From Didymella arachidicola (Eukaryota; Ascomycota; Dothideomycetes; Pleosporales; Didymellaceae), in the NCBI GenBank assembly GCA_016630955.3, contig CM049992.1, positions 1,426,001 through 1,490,000 of the forward strand: a DNA stretch of 64,000 nt. Direction: 5' to 3'. Position numbers and translations under genes: made by a program. Of this stretch, positions 1 to 11,938 are shown one piece after another (position 1 is the first letter of the stretch; each line of letters starts with the position of its first letter). The notes under the pieces are model-generated. The model had not been told where the DNA came from and made no database searches. It saw nothing but the letters and a program-made list of their open reading frames with translations.

Positions 1-528
1 GCGGGGGGTGCATTTGGAGCCGAGGACGCGATTTGGGCGGCTTGGCGAGGGGGCTAGTCTGGCAACGGTAGCGGAGAGGGCTGCCGGTGGTGCGTGCAGC
101 GAATCAACGAGCCGAGGGTCATGAGTGAACGGACGGCGATCAGGTGCTCAATGGGGGCAAGTCGAACGCTGGTCGGTGCAGCAGGGAAGCAAAGGCTGGG
201 TCGTGACAACTCTAGCTCGAGGCGCGTTAGCGGTCCAGCGTTGAGATGAAGCGTGGGCCAGAAGTAAGTGGCGCATGGACTTGACTGCGATGGCGGGCGT
301 TGATCCGCGTCCCCTTCGCCGAGCAACTCAATTCTCGCTGTGGACAGCGAGCAAAGCCATAACAATCGCTTTTGTTGCCTGTGAGGGACGCCGCACTGGA
401 GAGTATCGAAGGCAAGAGCCAGCCATGAGGTATATCAATTGACGCAGCAGACACCGAGACACGGGCCAGTCAGCATCGCTTGCTCGCGCGTGAGGCGCAA
501 CTCGGAAGATACCGCACTCGCATCCATC
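1..528. other. Upstream region of the Zn2Cys6 regulator gene, no gene seen
   Basis: The stretch holds only open frames that look like chance frames in GC-rich DNA. No family motif was recognised in any of them. It presumably carries the promoter and 5' UTR of the regulator that starts at 529. I saw no clear TATA box. Confidence 0.5.
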
Positions 529-3500
529 ATGGCATCCGGCACGAAGCGCATGTCCGACGACGACGCGGGGCTTGCCAACACCAGCAAGATCCAGCGCATC
601 GAGCACGGCGGCCATGGCGTCTCTCCGTGCCAGCAGGCGCAGCAGGCGCATCAGGCCAGCGTGAGCCCGCACCAGCGGCTGCACGCCAACAGCCACGACT
701 TCTCTGGCAGCGTCAAGCGCAAGCTCGCAGACTCGAAGCGGACGAGACAGGCGTGCGACAGATGCAAGGTAAGAAATCCCATTTTTGTAGGCCCGTCGTC
801 TGCGCCAGGCGGTGCTGGGTGCGCGCAATGCCTCGGGTCCTGCGCTGTGTGTGTTTTGCGCAGTGCTTGCCACGACGCTCCCTCGACACGCGCCGACCGA
901 GGCTCAGGCCCACCGCGACGGGCGCACTGCAGCACTGCAGCGCTGCGGCACTGCGGCACTGCGGCATCCCAGCACCTCCACACCTTTGCACCTGGCGCAG
1001 TACCGCTCACTGACCGTGTCAGATCCGCAAGATCCGCTGCGACGGCCGCCCCGAGGGCTGCACGCCCTGCGAGCAGAACCGCACGCAATGCCGCACCACC
1101 GATCGCATCACGGGCAAGGCCACGGTGCGAGGCCACGCCGAAGCCATGGAGACGGAGAACAGCTACCTGCGCGCCCACATCGCCGACTTGCAGGCCCAGC
1201 TGAAGCAGATGGGTGCTGAACCACGACCGCCGCCTGCCTACGGGAGCATGCTCTGGCCTACCCCAGCCTCTACCGCCGCCGATGCCCAGGACTGGAGCGC
1301 CCAGCGGTGCCCGAGTGCCTCTCCCATGCCTGCCTATACACCTCCGGGCGACAAGGCCAGCTTCACCTCGCTGCCCCAGTTCAAGAACGGCTCCATCGGC
1401 GACAACTACCTGGGCGTCGCCTCGGGCGACTCGCTGCTCAGTCACATAAGAGGCACTTCGCTCTCGGTCTTTGGCACTGAGATCGACATCACCGACTTTG
1501 TCGAGGAGGACTTCGAGTACGATAGCTCGCCCATGTCGTACCAGACGCTGGTCAAAGTCACCATGCACAGCCAGCACGTCAACCCCGTGCAATTGCCCGA
1601 GTATGACACACTCAAGGAGTGGGCCACCTGGTATCTGCGCTCGCTGAATCCCTACACCATGCTCGTGCACAAGCCGGCTTTCATGGAGCTCATATGGCGG
1701 TTCGGCAAGGACCCCAGCTTCACGCCGACCGCACCTGAGCAAGTCATGGTCCACATGATGCTCGCCACCATCAAATACCAGATCGCGGCGCGTAACAGCC
1801 AGCAGACCTCATTGATGGACGAGTCACATGCCCACTACATGTATGCCTGCAGCTTCTACAAGCAGCTTGTTCTTGGGCAACACGAGCTCGCCGACATCCA
1901 GGCCTTGGCCATGATATGCCATCACTTACGTAACTTCCCCAAACCCGGTGCTGCATGGATCATGACGTCTCTCACATATCTCTTTGCGCTAGAGCTGGGC
2001 CTGCATCGATCGGTGAAGAACTGGGACTCGGTGTCCGGCAAGAAATTCACCGAGCTGGACATTGAGATGCGCAAGCGCATATTCTGGACCATAAATGCGC
2101 TGCAGATAAACTTGGCCGGCAAGCTTGGTCGGCCGATGCCAATCAGTAACGACGATATCGACGTCGAATTTCCAGAGCCTATGAATGACTGTCTGCCCGG
2201 CGAGGAGGCGAATCTGAGCCCCTTCCACCAGTGCTCATTCCAAATGGGCATCCAGATTGCGAAGTACACTGTGTGGGAGCTTGATCTGTATAAGACGATA
2301 TACGCTGTCAAGTACACGCCGCGCTCATATGTGGACTCCCTGAAACGACTCGAGGCGGGCATCCAGAGGTGGAAGGAAGAGCTGCCACCCGAGCTGCGGG
2401 ACCCGTCTCGAGCTTCGCAGGATGACCACATCTTTGCGCTTTACCTCGAGTATTGGTACCAGGAGTTCCAACTTCTGCTGCATCATCCAGCAATCTGTAG
2501 GTCCGTGGAGCCTGCGATTCTCTCTTCCAATCTGGACAAGTGCATGGAGGCATCGCAGAAGATGCTGCACAATTGCACCGAAATGATGCACAAGAAGAGT
2601 CTTGACATCGTCTGGATCAACACAGTAGTATACATCGCTGCCGCGTTTACCCATCTGTTCATATCATCGATGCGCAAAGATCTCCTCACACCAGGAGATA
2701 TGACAAGGCTCAAGGGGGACATGGCTACATGGACCAACGTCCTCGGCGAGTGTGGTCAACTCTCGGGTGAGTACAGCGACTTGCACGTGGTTAGTAATCC
2801 GCTGACCAAATGCACAGGCACCGGCGACAAGATGAAGAAAGCGATCTCCAAGATCGTGGATCAAGCTCTAAGCGTAATCAACGACAGCATTGTCAAACGC
2901 ACCGCGACCGAGTCGCTGGCTCGTGTAGCCATGCACGCGAAACAAACCCATCCATCACCGCCAGTGTACGACACGAACAGCTATAACGAGCAGCAATACA
3001 CCACAAACACATCAGGACCCGCCGACCATACACTCACACAAGGGTCCAGCTATACCAACCTTCCAGACAACGGCAATATGACCATGCCCTACAGTCTCAG
3101 CACACAAATACCCGTTACTCAGCAAACCACCACGTACGAGCAACAACCATATCTGAAGATCGAGGAGGAGACCAGCATGGATCATACACAGGCCGCTGCC
3201 TTGGTATCAGCAACAACGTCCCAGCCTCCACCAAATGCTTACACCTATCCGCAAAGCCTCCCACAAGTCACCAATACACACCAGCCCACATATATCGCCA
3301 ACCACTACAGCCCGCAAGACTGGCGCCAATGGACGCAGACATATATGCAGCAGCCCGTGGGCCCACGGGGAGAATATCTCAACACAGCCACGACGCTCAT
3401 AGCGCTTGGCGGACGTGATGGCGGCAATGAAGGAGCTGCCCATGGAGGGCACGCGCCGCATATAGAACAAGCGCACCTTGGACATTTCCACTGGCCTGGA

Positions 3501-3542
3501 GTCGCATTCCCGGGAGCGGCGAATGGCGGCCATCACCACTGA
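529..3542 (+). CDS. Zn(II)2Cys6 fungal transcription factor
   Basis: Sequence-specific nuclear regulator with an N-terminal binuclear zinc cluster and a middle fungal transcription factor domain. Exon 1 is 529-768 and exon 2 starts at 1023. The six cysteines fall at residues 76, 79, 86, 93, 96 and 103 (CX2CX6CX6CX2CX6C), and the intron 769-1022 cuts the cluster just after the second Cys. A heptad-like segment (about 123-145) follows and could dimerise. The regulatory domain lies at about 277-553, with a Q/T/P-rich tail after it. A second, in-frame intron is likely at 2767-2817 (51 nt: GTGAGT donor, CTGAC branch site, CACAG acceptor), giving 902 residues; retained it would give 919. The start is the first ATG in frame with the cluster. 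The family resembles xylanolytic-activator-type regulators, but I do not recognise the exact orthologue or target genes. Confidence 0.9.
769..1022 (+). other. Long intron inside the zinc cluster, with a CACTGCRG repeat
   Basis: This 254-nt intron is several times longer than the other introns in the window. It has a GTAAG donor, a CTGAC branch site and a CAG acceptor. It carries imperfect tandem copies of an 8-base unit, CACTGCAG or CACTGCGG, at about 925-968. Splicing is needed to join the first two Cys to the last four. Confidence 0.75.
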
Positions 3543-4428
3543 TGGTCTTCTGAAAAAGTAGTAGATCTAAGAGACGTCGAGCATTATCTCGAGGAGCTAA
3601 CGCAGCCAACGCATCGGCTTCGGTCAGCATCTCGAAAAGCGGCGATGCATTGAGTCGCAACAAAGCCACTATACCATAGTAATATCTAATGAGAGGCGCA
3701 GACCGTCGTACAACATAGCTAATGTACGATACGGTAATAGACGAGAACGCAAGTCGCACGAGGCATGAGCACGAGCGACGTGTCTACGATAGAACCAATA
3801 ACAGTAGCCGGAAGCAAAGAATCTAATGTGTAGCAACCCAATTGCCACCGGCGTGATATCCGTCGCGTATCACCCTTTCTGAAAAACCATCCGAAGCATC
3901 CGATTATTTGATATGCACTTCAAATTAACGGTCATTGAGCAGACGACTCCAACGGCACCACCTTGGTGCCACCCACACTAATGGCATCGACGCTAGTACT
4001 AGAAAGGAAGCTGCGAGGTTTCAACTCATCGCTCCTGCCAAGCCAGCCTCTTAGCTTCCTGATCGCGATTGGCAGATAACGCTCGTCAAGCTTTCTTCGT
4101 AGGAGAAAGTGGAGCATCATTCCTCTCCTTCTTCTTTCGCTGCAGGCTTGGTGATGCTTGACCCAGTGGAGCATTATCGTTGGCTAATCAACATGCGCGC
4201 GCAGATCAACGGCCGAGGTGTAGACCCGGGTTGAACAACTGTACGGGCCGTTGATAAGTCGCCCAAAGGTATATATGCACCGTAACACCGCAGAGACGTT
4301 GACGGTTGCGCCTCTCTCCTGTATTCACAAGAGCCACCGCGTCCGACAGCAAGGCAAGAAGCACATGCTTTCCACGGCCTACCTCTCGCTGCTCCAGTCC
4401 TTGACTACTCAGCGTCCACACCATCAAT
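3543..4428. other. Intergenic region with a TATA box for the S28 peptidase gene
   Basis: No gene is seen. The 80-codon open frame on the minus strand (3932-4174) has no recognisable features. A TATATAT element at about 4270-4276 lies some 155 nt before the peptidase ATG and is a plausible core promoter. Confidence 0.5.
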
Positions 4429-6212
4429 ATGAGAGCTACCACATCTGTTGCGGCGCTCGCCTTCGCGCTGCTTCAAGGCACCAATGCCTTAAATGCCGCC
4501 AAGTTACGCAACTTTAATTTGCTCGCGGACATGGGTCTCAATCCCGACGGCTCGTCCATTGAGATCGCAGCTGCGGCCAACATCGGTAGGAGCCTGCACA
4601 TTGGGACTACGGTCAAGGAGTCCGTCGTCAACGTTGCTACCAGGCAGGCCCCCGAGAAGATTGCTGAAGAGTACGTGTCCCTGAAGCTTGACCAGTTCGG
4701 CAAGAGCAACGACACCTTCAACAACAGATTCTGGGTCGCTGAATCCGGGTACAAGGCGGGCGGACCTGTCTTTATCTACGATGTTGGCGAGGCAGATGCC
4801 AGCGACAGTTGGCAATACAGACTGCAGAACGAAAATAGCTTCTTCAAGCAGATTGTCGACCAATTTGGTGGTATTGGTATTGTCTGGGAACACCGTTTCT
4901 GTAAGTCAATGTTGCGTTCCACTTGTAGACTTTGATACTAACGCAGTCACCAGACGGCAAATCAACACCTGCGCCTATCAATCTTGATACTCCGCCAGAG
5001 ACCTTCAAGTACCTCACCACCGAGCAGTCGCTTGCGGATGTCGTCCAGTTTGCCAACCAGTTCAAGAGGAAAAACATCAACGCTACCTTGACTCCTGACA
5101 AGACACCCTGGATTTTTGTTGGAGGATCATACCCAGCTATGCGTGCTGCTTTCATCCGCAACATGCACCCCGACACCATCTACGCCAGCTATGCTTCCTC
5201 GGCGCCTGTTGAAGCCAGCGTCGACCAGTCTTTCTACTTCGAGCCTGCCGTCCGTGGAATGAACAGGTACGGCTTTGGAAACTGCACCCAGGATATCAAG
5301 GCCGCGATCAAGTACATCGATCACACCTTCGACACCGATCGCTCCGCATCTGCCAAGCTCAAGGAGCAGTTCCTCGGCAAGGGCGCTGCATCCAACTCTC
5401 ACGCTACCTTCGCTGATGCTCTCACCACTATCTTCTACCTCTGGCAGTCATACGGCGTTGAAGGTGGCCTTGGGAGTCTTCGCAGCTTCTGCGACTACAT
5501 CGAGACTGACCCCAAGACCAATACCACCGCACCCGCTGAGGGCTGGTCCAAGTCTAAGGGCGCAAAGTACGTAGTCGACCGCTGGGCCACATGGAAGGAT
5601 TTTACCCCTCTTGTCAACAGCGACCTTGAGACTGAGTGCTCCGGTAAGCAGAACGTAACCGGTACCTGCGACTTGAACAGGCGCTTCACGGATCCTGATT
5701 CGATCAGCTGGACATGGCAGTACTGCACACAATGGGGATACTTCCAGTCCGCCAACCTTGGCCCTAACCAGGTTGTCTCGAAGTACAACTCGCTTCAGCA
5801 CCAACACGACATCTGTCACCGCCAGTTCCCCGACGCTCCTCGCAGCCTGCTGCCCGACTGGCCCAACACAAACCGTACTAACAAGGTCTTCGGCGGTTGG
5901 GACATCCGCCCCAGCAACACCTACTGGTCTGGCGGCGAGTTTGACCCCTGGCGCACACTCAGCCCGCTCAGCACCGAGCCCTTTGCGCCCAAGGTCAACG
6001 CCTTCACCGATGCCCCTAAATGCGGTTCTACAACTAGCAAGAGGGATCTGTTCGGCTACACCATGGAAAACGCACAGCATTGCTACGACTTCAGGACATA
6101 CTTCCCCGGCGGTGTGATCAGCAGGAAGTACTTTACCGATGCGCTGAGCCAGTGGTTGAAGTGCTACAAGCCCAAGGGCGGGTACGGTCACAGCAAGAAG
6201 TGGACCGCTTAG
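4429..6212 (+). CDS. Secreted serine peptidase, family S28 (prolyl carboxypeptidase-like)
   Basis: Predicted secreted exopeptidase of the S28 clan, whose characterised members cleave after proline. Exons are 4429-4900 and 4954-6212; the 53-nt intron restores the H-R-F-Y-G-K-S join, and the product has 576 residues. Residues 1-20 form a signal peptide (hydrophobic A/L run ending near the N-A-L cleavage region). The nucleophile motif GGSYPAM puts the catalytic Ser at 216. The acid is probably Asp488 in GGEFDPW and the base His533 in NAQHCYD. All three residues are intact and in the usual order. Several N-x-S/T sequons fit secretion. The length is normal for fungal S28 enzymes. It stands alone, with no cluster partners. 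Family assignment is strong; substrate preference is inferred. Confidence 0.93.
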
Positions 6213-6666
6213 GGAGGGGATACTTGGAGCGAAGATGATATCGACAAGATGAGAGGAAACGAAGATCTTGATAACTACTATGACTTTCAGCGACATCAAT
6301 AATTATATTACTATGGCAGTATGAGCTTGCCTTCTGTCTTTGGATCTGCTTGACTTTACATTTGTGCTTCTTAGCCGGGTCTATTTGTGCTTGTCGGGTT
6401 TTGTCTTCATTCCTCGTTCATTCTCTCATAGCCCGCACCAGACACAGTGTGCAAGACTGTAGGGTGCTCAATATGCTCTTGCCCTCCCAGCGTTGGCGTG
6501 ACGTCAGCGCAACGCGTGCCTGCCTTCATCGTGAGTACACAAACGTTCATTTCTGCCTGAACCTCACCGTCTTTGCCCTCTTCTCGTCATCCACTCGCGT
6601 CCCCGTACTGCAGCACACCAGCCCTCATATCTGCGACTGCTTTCGTCTGACAGCAGGGCATCGACT
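6213..6666. other. Intergenic region, no gene seen
   Basis: Contains the 3' region of the peptidase gene and the leader of the next gene, with a pyrimidine-rich stretch ending just before the ATG at 6667. The overlapping open frame at 6350-6721 runs into the next gene out of frame and looks like a chance frame. Confidence 0.5.
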
Positions 6667-7797
6667 ATGGCGCAGTCAGGAATTTCCTTCCTCGACCTAC
6701 CCACAGAGGTCCGGAATATGATCTACCACTACCTGTTTCCAGAGGGTCGTTCATCAGTTCAGCTCCTGAAACGTAACGGGGACAGAGGCTACATCCAGAT
6801 GACCGATCGACTTGGCATTTTGTGTACCTGCAGCCAGATCTACCAAGAGGCAAAGAGTGTTCTGCACGAGCCACACCGCTTCACCGTGATTCAGCCTAAG
6901 ACGTTTCAGGAACTGATCAAGCAGCTTTGGATGGACGGTGTGTACCACGACAGCGACGAAGGCGAATCTGACGACAACCACATTCTTCAGCACCTTATTC
7001 CCGGGGAAGGCATCCGTTTGGACTACGACCTCGACAATCACCGTCTGGTGAAGAATGCGCCTGCGATAATGTATACCGAACTTTGGCTGCGCGAAATGTG
7101 CATCATGAATCCTGCTGGCACTCAGATCACAGCACTTCTGAGGACGACATTAGCGAGATCTGCTTTTAATGACTTCGAGACACTGCAAGCATGGGTCAAA
7201 GATGGGCACGCCAACCCCATTCGCTGGGACAAGGGCATCGACTTCAAGACCAAGATCGTGCTAGCGTTCGATAGTAGCGCGTGGAGACCTTCAGATCTCG
7301 AGATCGATGCCACCGCCTTCGTGCGTGCGACACGTCGACTCCGGAAGCCAGCCTTGGTTCGAGTTGAGGTCAAGACTTGGGCAAGCTGGGAAATACCTCT
7401 GTGCGCAGTCAGCGACGTCCAAGCCAGGGTCTTGCTCTTCATGTGGCACCTGATCCGCAACTATCCAGAGACTCGGAAGAGCTTGTGCCCAACAATCTGG
7501 CTTGACGGGCTACTTTGGCCCGTGAAAGCAGAGTTCGAGAACAGTGAGCTTCGCACGATCTGCGATAGCTGGACGTCACGATACAACGATTGCATAGTTT
7601 TTACTCGCGCAGTGGAACGCGCAGTGGAGGTCCTCAGGCGCATGGGCGATCCTGATAACAGCGGAACCGAGAACGAGTCGGACCCGGAGAATGATACGGA
7701 CTTCATGTTCGAGATGGACTTCGACAAGACTTCTCTGCTTGGAGTCGCGGCGGGTCTTGCTCAGCTGATTAACGACAATGAAAGCATGTACTGGTAA
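6667..7797 (+). CDS. 2EXR / F-box-like domain protein, first of a pair
   Basis: Single-exon gene, 376 residues. The N-terminus has the motif FLDLPTEVRNMIYHYLFP, typical of the large fungal 2EXR/F-box-like family (LP-x-E-(L/V)-R-N-x-I-Y). A second conserved block around CSQIYQEAKSVL follows. The rest is a helical region of no known activity and an acidic tail (about residues 320-345). It is clearly paralogous to the gene at 9117: both share G-Y-I-Q-M-x-(D/N)-R, the Q-I-Y-x-E-A block and Y-D-L-D-N-H at equivalent positions. Family members are usually uncharacterised; some F-box-like ones are thought to act in ubiquitin ligase targeting, which is not shown here. Confidence 0.85.
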   Translation: MAQSGISFLDLPTEVRNMIYHYLFPEGRSSVQLLKRNGDRGYIQMTDRLGILCTCSQIYQEAKSVLHEPHRFTVIQPKTFQELIKQLWMDGVYHDSDEGESDDNHILQHLIPGEGIRLDYDLDNHRLVKNAPAIMYTELWLREMCIMNPAGTQITALLRTTLARSAFNDFETLQAWVKDGHANPIRWDKGIDFKTKIVLAFDSSAWRPSDLEIDATAFVRATRRLRKPALVRVEVKTWASWEIPLCAVSDVQARVLLFMWHLIRNYPETRKSLCPTIWLDGLLWPVKAEFENSELRTICDSWTSRYNDCIVFTRAVERAVEVLRRMGDPDNSGTENESDPENDTDFMFEMDFDKTSLLGVAAGLAQLINDNESMYW

Positions 7798-9116
7798 ACA
7801 TCATCCTCGGGTACTCAGGAACACTCGGGGCACTTACTTTTCTGCTACTTTCCGAGGCATCGTGTTCCTTTCTCCACTTGATGTGAGATAGTCTTAGAAA
7901 ACATTGTCGAATGAATATTTGAAACGCTGGTAGTCACACATCTCAAATCCCTCCTATCTCACTGCTGGTTGCTCGTTGTCACAACGACGACATCACAATT
8001 AGTCTGCTAACATCCTTCACTCTACACTCCCTACTCTGTCTCCAACTACACACCTGAGGTCATTTGCACAATAGCTCATCTGCCCATCGTGCAAATCAAT
8101 GAACCTCCCGTCGACTCTACACCTTACGAACAATGTCTGCTTTGTTCCAGGCATTGTCAAATAATATCACGAGTCTTTCAATGCTCAGCTTGCGAACGCT
8201 ACTTTCACTAGCAGATTATATTGACTAATGTGTCGCAAACGGCCTAGGGTTTAGTGGGTAGTCAGTGAGGTTGTGGTAGGATGATGGTGATGCGTAGGTC
8301 CTGTTTGTGCTTAGTACATTTGCTGGTCACTACACACTTGATTTTAGACATTTATCCTCGTCTGAGGAATGGTATGTGTATTGTCCAAGTGAATAGTCTC
8401 TTGTCTGGAGGAGGCGGGGAAGGCGCAGGGGTGTTGTTTACTCCTGCAGGGTAGAAGTCGAGGGAAACAACGCCCACTCGCGCTACGTTGTGATACTGGT
8501 CTGGAGATATGTAAGTCTCTGCTGAGTGGGATTTTTCGAATGCAATGAGGGGTGTGATGGTAGGTCAGAGCGGCACGGCGCATGTAGATAGAGAGTGAGT
8601 GCATGGTGAGTTTGATAGGGCATTCGGTCAGGGGTGGTTCTAGGTGTTAGCATTTCGATTATGAGATGTTGGGGATGCTTTGTGTTTGCTGGAGGCTGTT
8701 GGTCGGTCAAGTGATCCTCGCTGTTAGTGAAAGTGTACGCCTGGAGAATTGTGTAGACAGATACGGATTCACGCGAGCCGAACTGCCATGGATATTTCAG
8801 CTCGTACTCGAGGGCTACGGCAAAGATCAGTCATGTCGAGTGCTATCATTACTTACTGACGGGAGTCTCGGCGATTTAATCGCGTGAAAGTGTTTACTTT
8901 GTTGATAACTGAGAAGTCAGGGCGGGGCGCACTGAGACCTTCACCTTGCCGTATTGACTGAGCGCGTGACGAAAACAATGGGAGCGGTGCCTGACAAGGT
9001 CCCTCACGCTCTCCTGGCTCACTGAGATCTTCTCACGTTTGTCAATTGACTGCTTCTACACCTGCACTACTCAACCACTCCCAGACTCTACCTAGGTAGC
9101 TGTCTTCTCACGCGCC
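7798..9116. other. 1.3-kb intergenic region between the 2EXR paralogues, no gene seen
   Basis: Short open frames at 8344-8604 (minus) and 8666-8887 (plus) have no recognisable motif. I see no relic of a third 2EXR copy. The last 60 bases before 9117 are C/T-rich, as is common in fungal leaders. Confidence 0.45.
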
Positions 9117-10157
9117 ATGGCTGACGACACAACCAAGGGGACTCCAGCGCGCTCGCCGCCTGTGTTGTGCTTTCTCGACCTACCACCAGAGGTTCGAAAC
9201 TCCATCTATGAATTGCACTTCCCCAAAGGCCCGTCGGCGGCACAACTACTCGCTAGACGCAGCGGCGGATACATCCAGATGAGCAACCGCTTCGCTCTAC
9301 TTCAAGTCTGTCGGCAGATCTACGAAGAAGCCTCATCGCTACTACAAAAACAACAACGATTCGTGGTCAAACAGCCCCAGACGCTCTACCAGATGATGAA
9401 GGTCGGAGAGCACGGTGATGGGGCAATAATCGTCGACTACCTCGTACCTGAAAGCGAGATTGACATACGTTATGATCTCGACAACCATTTCATGAGCAGT
9501 GACAACATCTACCTAATGCATATCAACCGGCATATGCGTCACGTCTTCGCAAACTACAGGTATCTCCGAGTCACTGCCGCGATCTCAGTCCACGATGGCT
9601 TCGAAGCACTCGAAGAATGGTCGCTGAGCGGTCACCACCGAATTCCCGACATGGAAGACGAAGGATTCATAGAATACAACCGCATCAAGCTCCGAGTCCT
9701 GCGAACCCGTTGCGACTCCGATGCAAACTTCGAGATAGACGCCGTGGATCTAATATCGGCCGCGGACACCCTATCCGGTCTCAGCGACGTGCGAGTCGTG
9801 TACCATGATGCGCAAGGGACGTCTCACGGCCAAGACCATGCGTTGAAAAACATCAAAGCTGGGCTGTTACTCTTCGTACACCTCCTAATCAGGAAGTCTC
9901 CGAATGGTACCTGCCCGAAGCTGTGGATGAGAGGTGATTTGCATGTTGCGTTTGCGGACTTGGAACATGAGGATGGTTCTGTCGAGCGCGTTATCAATAC
10001 GCATACGACTTGCTCTTGGGAGCGAGTTTTCCAATATCTGGATGCTGGAGATATCATTCCATACTACTACGACATGGAGGACCTTCAACCGTTCCGAAGA
10101 GAGCTTGCAAGTGTAGCTAAGACACTTGCAGACACTCTTAGGGTGTCGGACCGCTGA
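9117..10157 (+). CDS. 2EXR / F-box-like domain protein, second of a pair
   Basis: Single-exon gene, 346 residues, starting at an ATG in a good context. Residues around 20-40 carry CFLDLPPEVRNSIYELHFP, the family signature, followed by GYIQMSNR and CRQIYEEASSLL. The mid region has RYDLDNHF, matching DYDLDNHRL in the gene at 6667. Same strand, same order of blocks and similar length indicate a tandem duplication followed by strong divergence, because the C-terminal halves are barely alignable by eye. Function unknown. Confidence 0.85.
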   Translation: MADDTTKGTPARSPPVLCFLDLPPEVRNSIYELHFPKGPSAAQLLARRSGGYIQMSNRFALLQVCRQIYEEASSLLQKQQRFVVKQPQTLYQMMKVGEHGDGAIIVDYLVPESEIDIRYDLDNHFMSSDNIYLMHINRHMRHVFANYRYLRVTAAISVHDGFEALEEWSLSGHHRIPDMEDEGFIEYNRIKLRVLRTRCDSDANFEIDAVDLISAADTLSGLSDVRVVYHDAQGTSHGQDHALKNIKAGLLLFVHLLIRKSPNGTCPKLWMRGDLHVAFADLEHEDGSVERVINTHTTCSWERVFQYLDAGDIIPYYYDMEDLQPFRRELASVAKTLADTLRVSDR

Positions 10158-10439
10158 AAGTCGGGTGCGTCTCAGCCCTCGACTGCCTCCACCAGGAGTC
10201 ACGTGAAAATCGACTCGAAGAGCCGGGTGGCTTCCATTGTCCGGTTGAAGTACGTCAGTCAGATGTTCAGTCCTTCACCTGATCGGTCTTCTGCGCCTTA
10301 CCCCTACGGGCTCTCTCTTTCCTTGTCGAAAACCAGTCTGGCCTTCCCATTATGCGAAAACCTACGACGGCAGCTTCATATGTCTCTTCGAATCGTCCGA
10401 GCCGCAGCGATATCCTTTTCTCTCCACAGCTACAGTTCT

Positions 10440-10800
10440 TGCCGAGAAGGCATGATCATGCCAATCCGAGGTTTTGGGACGTGGCCATTTTCTGTGATCA
10501 GCAGTGAAATAAATAATTTTCGAATCCTTTCCTCTTGCTTCTCTTCCCCTGTGATGCCGTCAATTTTCTCCTCGTCGCTGGAGCCCATGATATCTTCGTC
10601 GTTCTCGCCATCCTCGGGTTGTGGACTGTTCTCCTCTTCCTCGGCCTCCTCTTCCTCGGCATACCGAACAAGCCTAATCTCTTGACCCAGTCAACCACTT
10701 GCGCAGCGTTGTCGCCTCGCATACTCCGCAGGATCGAGACAGCAAGTTAGGTGATGAGATCCTCGAGCCGCCCTCCAAAGCGGTCACAGCCTCAAGCACT
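10440..10800 (-). pseudogene. Possible decayed gene with acidic tract
   Basis: Read on the minus strand, one frame gives a helix-like stretch (R-F-G-G-R-L-E-D-L-I, a stop, then M-R-G-D-N-A-A-Q-V-V-D-W-V-K-R-L-G-L). After a one-base frame change an acidic run follows (EEEEAEEEEN, then DGENDED and SSDEEK) and ends near residues P-S-R-Q-E-L. The composition looks like real protein, but the frame is broken at least twice. No parent family recognised. Low-complexity DNA could mimic this. Confidence 0.3.
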
Positions 10801-11932
10801 GTAATCTCCCACTATACCCTCCTGATCAGTCCAGATACTCGGAACGCAGTAACAATTGTTTCAACCCTTCACTCCTATCATAAACCATGCTCAAAGACTT
10901 CGAGAACTCTGACTTGACATGCCGCTTTAACCAAGGTCCCCTAAAGCTAGATGATCTTTTACTGCACTTCGAACCACCAATCCGAGACCCGCATAGAATT
11001 ACAGTGTGCCATAGCTGCGAAGTTTATTCATTGTTGCTCTCCATCATGGGTCGAGATTTGGGTTTTTGAGTTCCGAGTGGTGGGCATGTCAGACAGGCGA
11101 GCTGGGGAGCCGAGGTGCAGACAGCCAGCTAGCCATACTTTCTGGCACGATGCCCCCCAAAAACAAAACCACGGTTGACGGCTCAGCTGTCTGCAGATCT
11201 CCCGTGGTACTGGAAATCTGGAGTATGCAGGGTCTCCTTGAACAACTTACTTTATCGTCTCAGCGAAAAACAGGTCTCCAAACAGTGCGGCAAAGGACAG
11301 AGAGCACAAAGAAAGAATGAAAGGACTTGATTCCCCCTGCGAGGGTATATTGGCTATTAACAGGGAGCTGTGATATGCAGCGGCTGGCGCGCCGTACGCG
11401 CGCATCATTGTGCCTGGAAGGCTGAATCTGCAGACCCTGGACCCTGGAATCACCTCGCCTCAGGCGCCTCACTTGCACATGCTCCAACCATCACGAGTGG
11501 CAGCTTCACATGCAGCCATCACACCTTGCCCCCGCGCCGATCAGCGTCCATAGTGTTACACGGCCTCCACCAATCGACGTCATCCGCCACTATCTCACAA
11601 GGACCCATCATGCGCAACACTCGCATGGAGTGCAAACCAGACCGCGCAAACCCTCCACGCCTGTAAGACTCGGGTCCTCCTGTCGCCAGAGTCACACCCA
11701 CAGCACTGGTGTCCCGCCTCAGCGCCATAGTGCGGGGCCCTATCCTCCGGTGTTCAGGCGGACGTCCCCACGAGGCTACGCCAATCCGGAGCCGCTGTTG
11801 CAAAGTGCGGTGTGGTCCATGAGGTGAAGATAGATAATGGAATGGAGAACCAGCCCCGCCTCCCTTATTGACCTCACCGACTTCAACCATGGCGCTCGCC
11901 CAAACGGTACCGAGTAACCTCATGTCAGATAT

Positions 11933-11938
11933 TATAAA
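11933..11938 (+). promoter_or_regulatory. TATA box candidate for the gene at 12041
   Basis: TATAAA about 100 nt upstream of the start codon, within an AT-rich pocket of otherwise GC-balanced DNA. Suggestive only. Confidence 0.35.
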
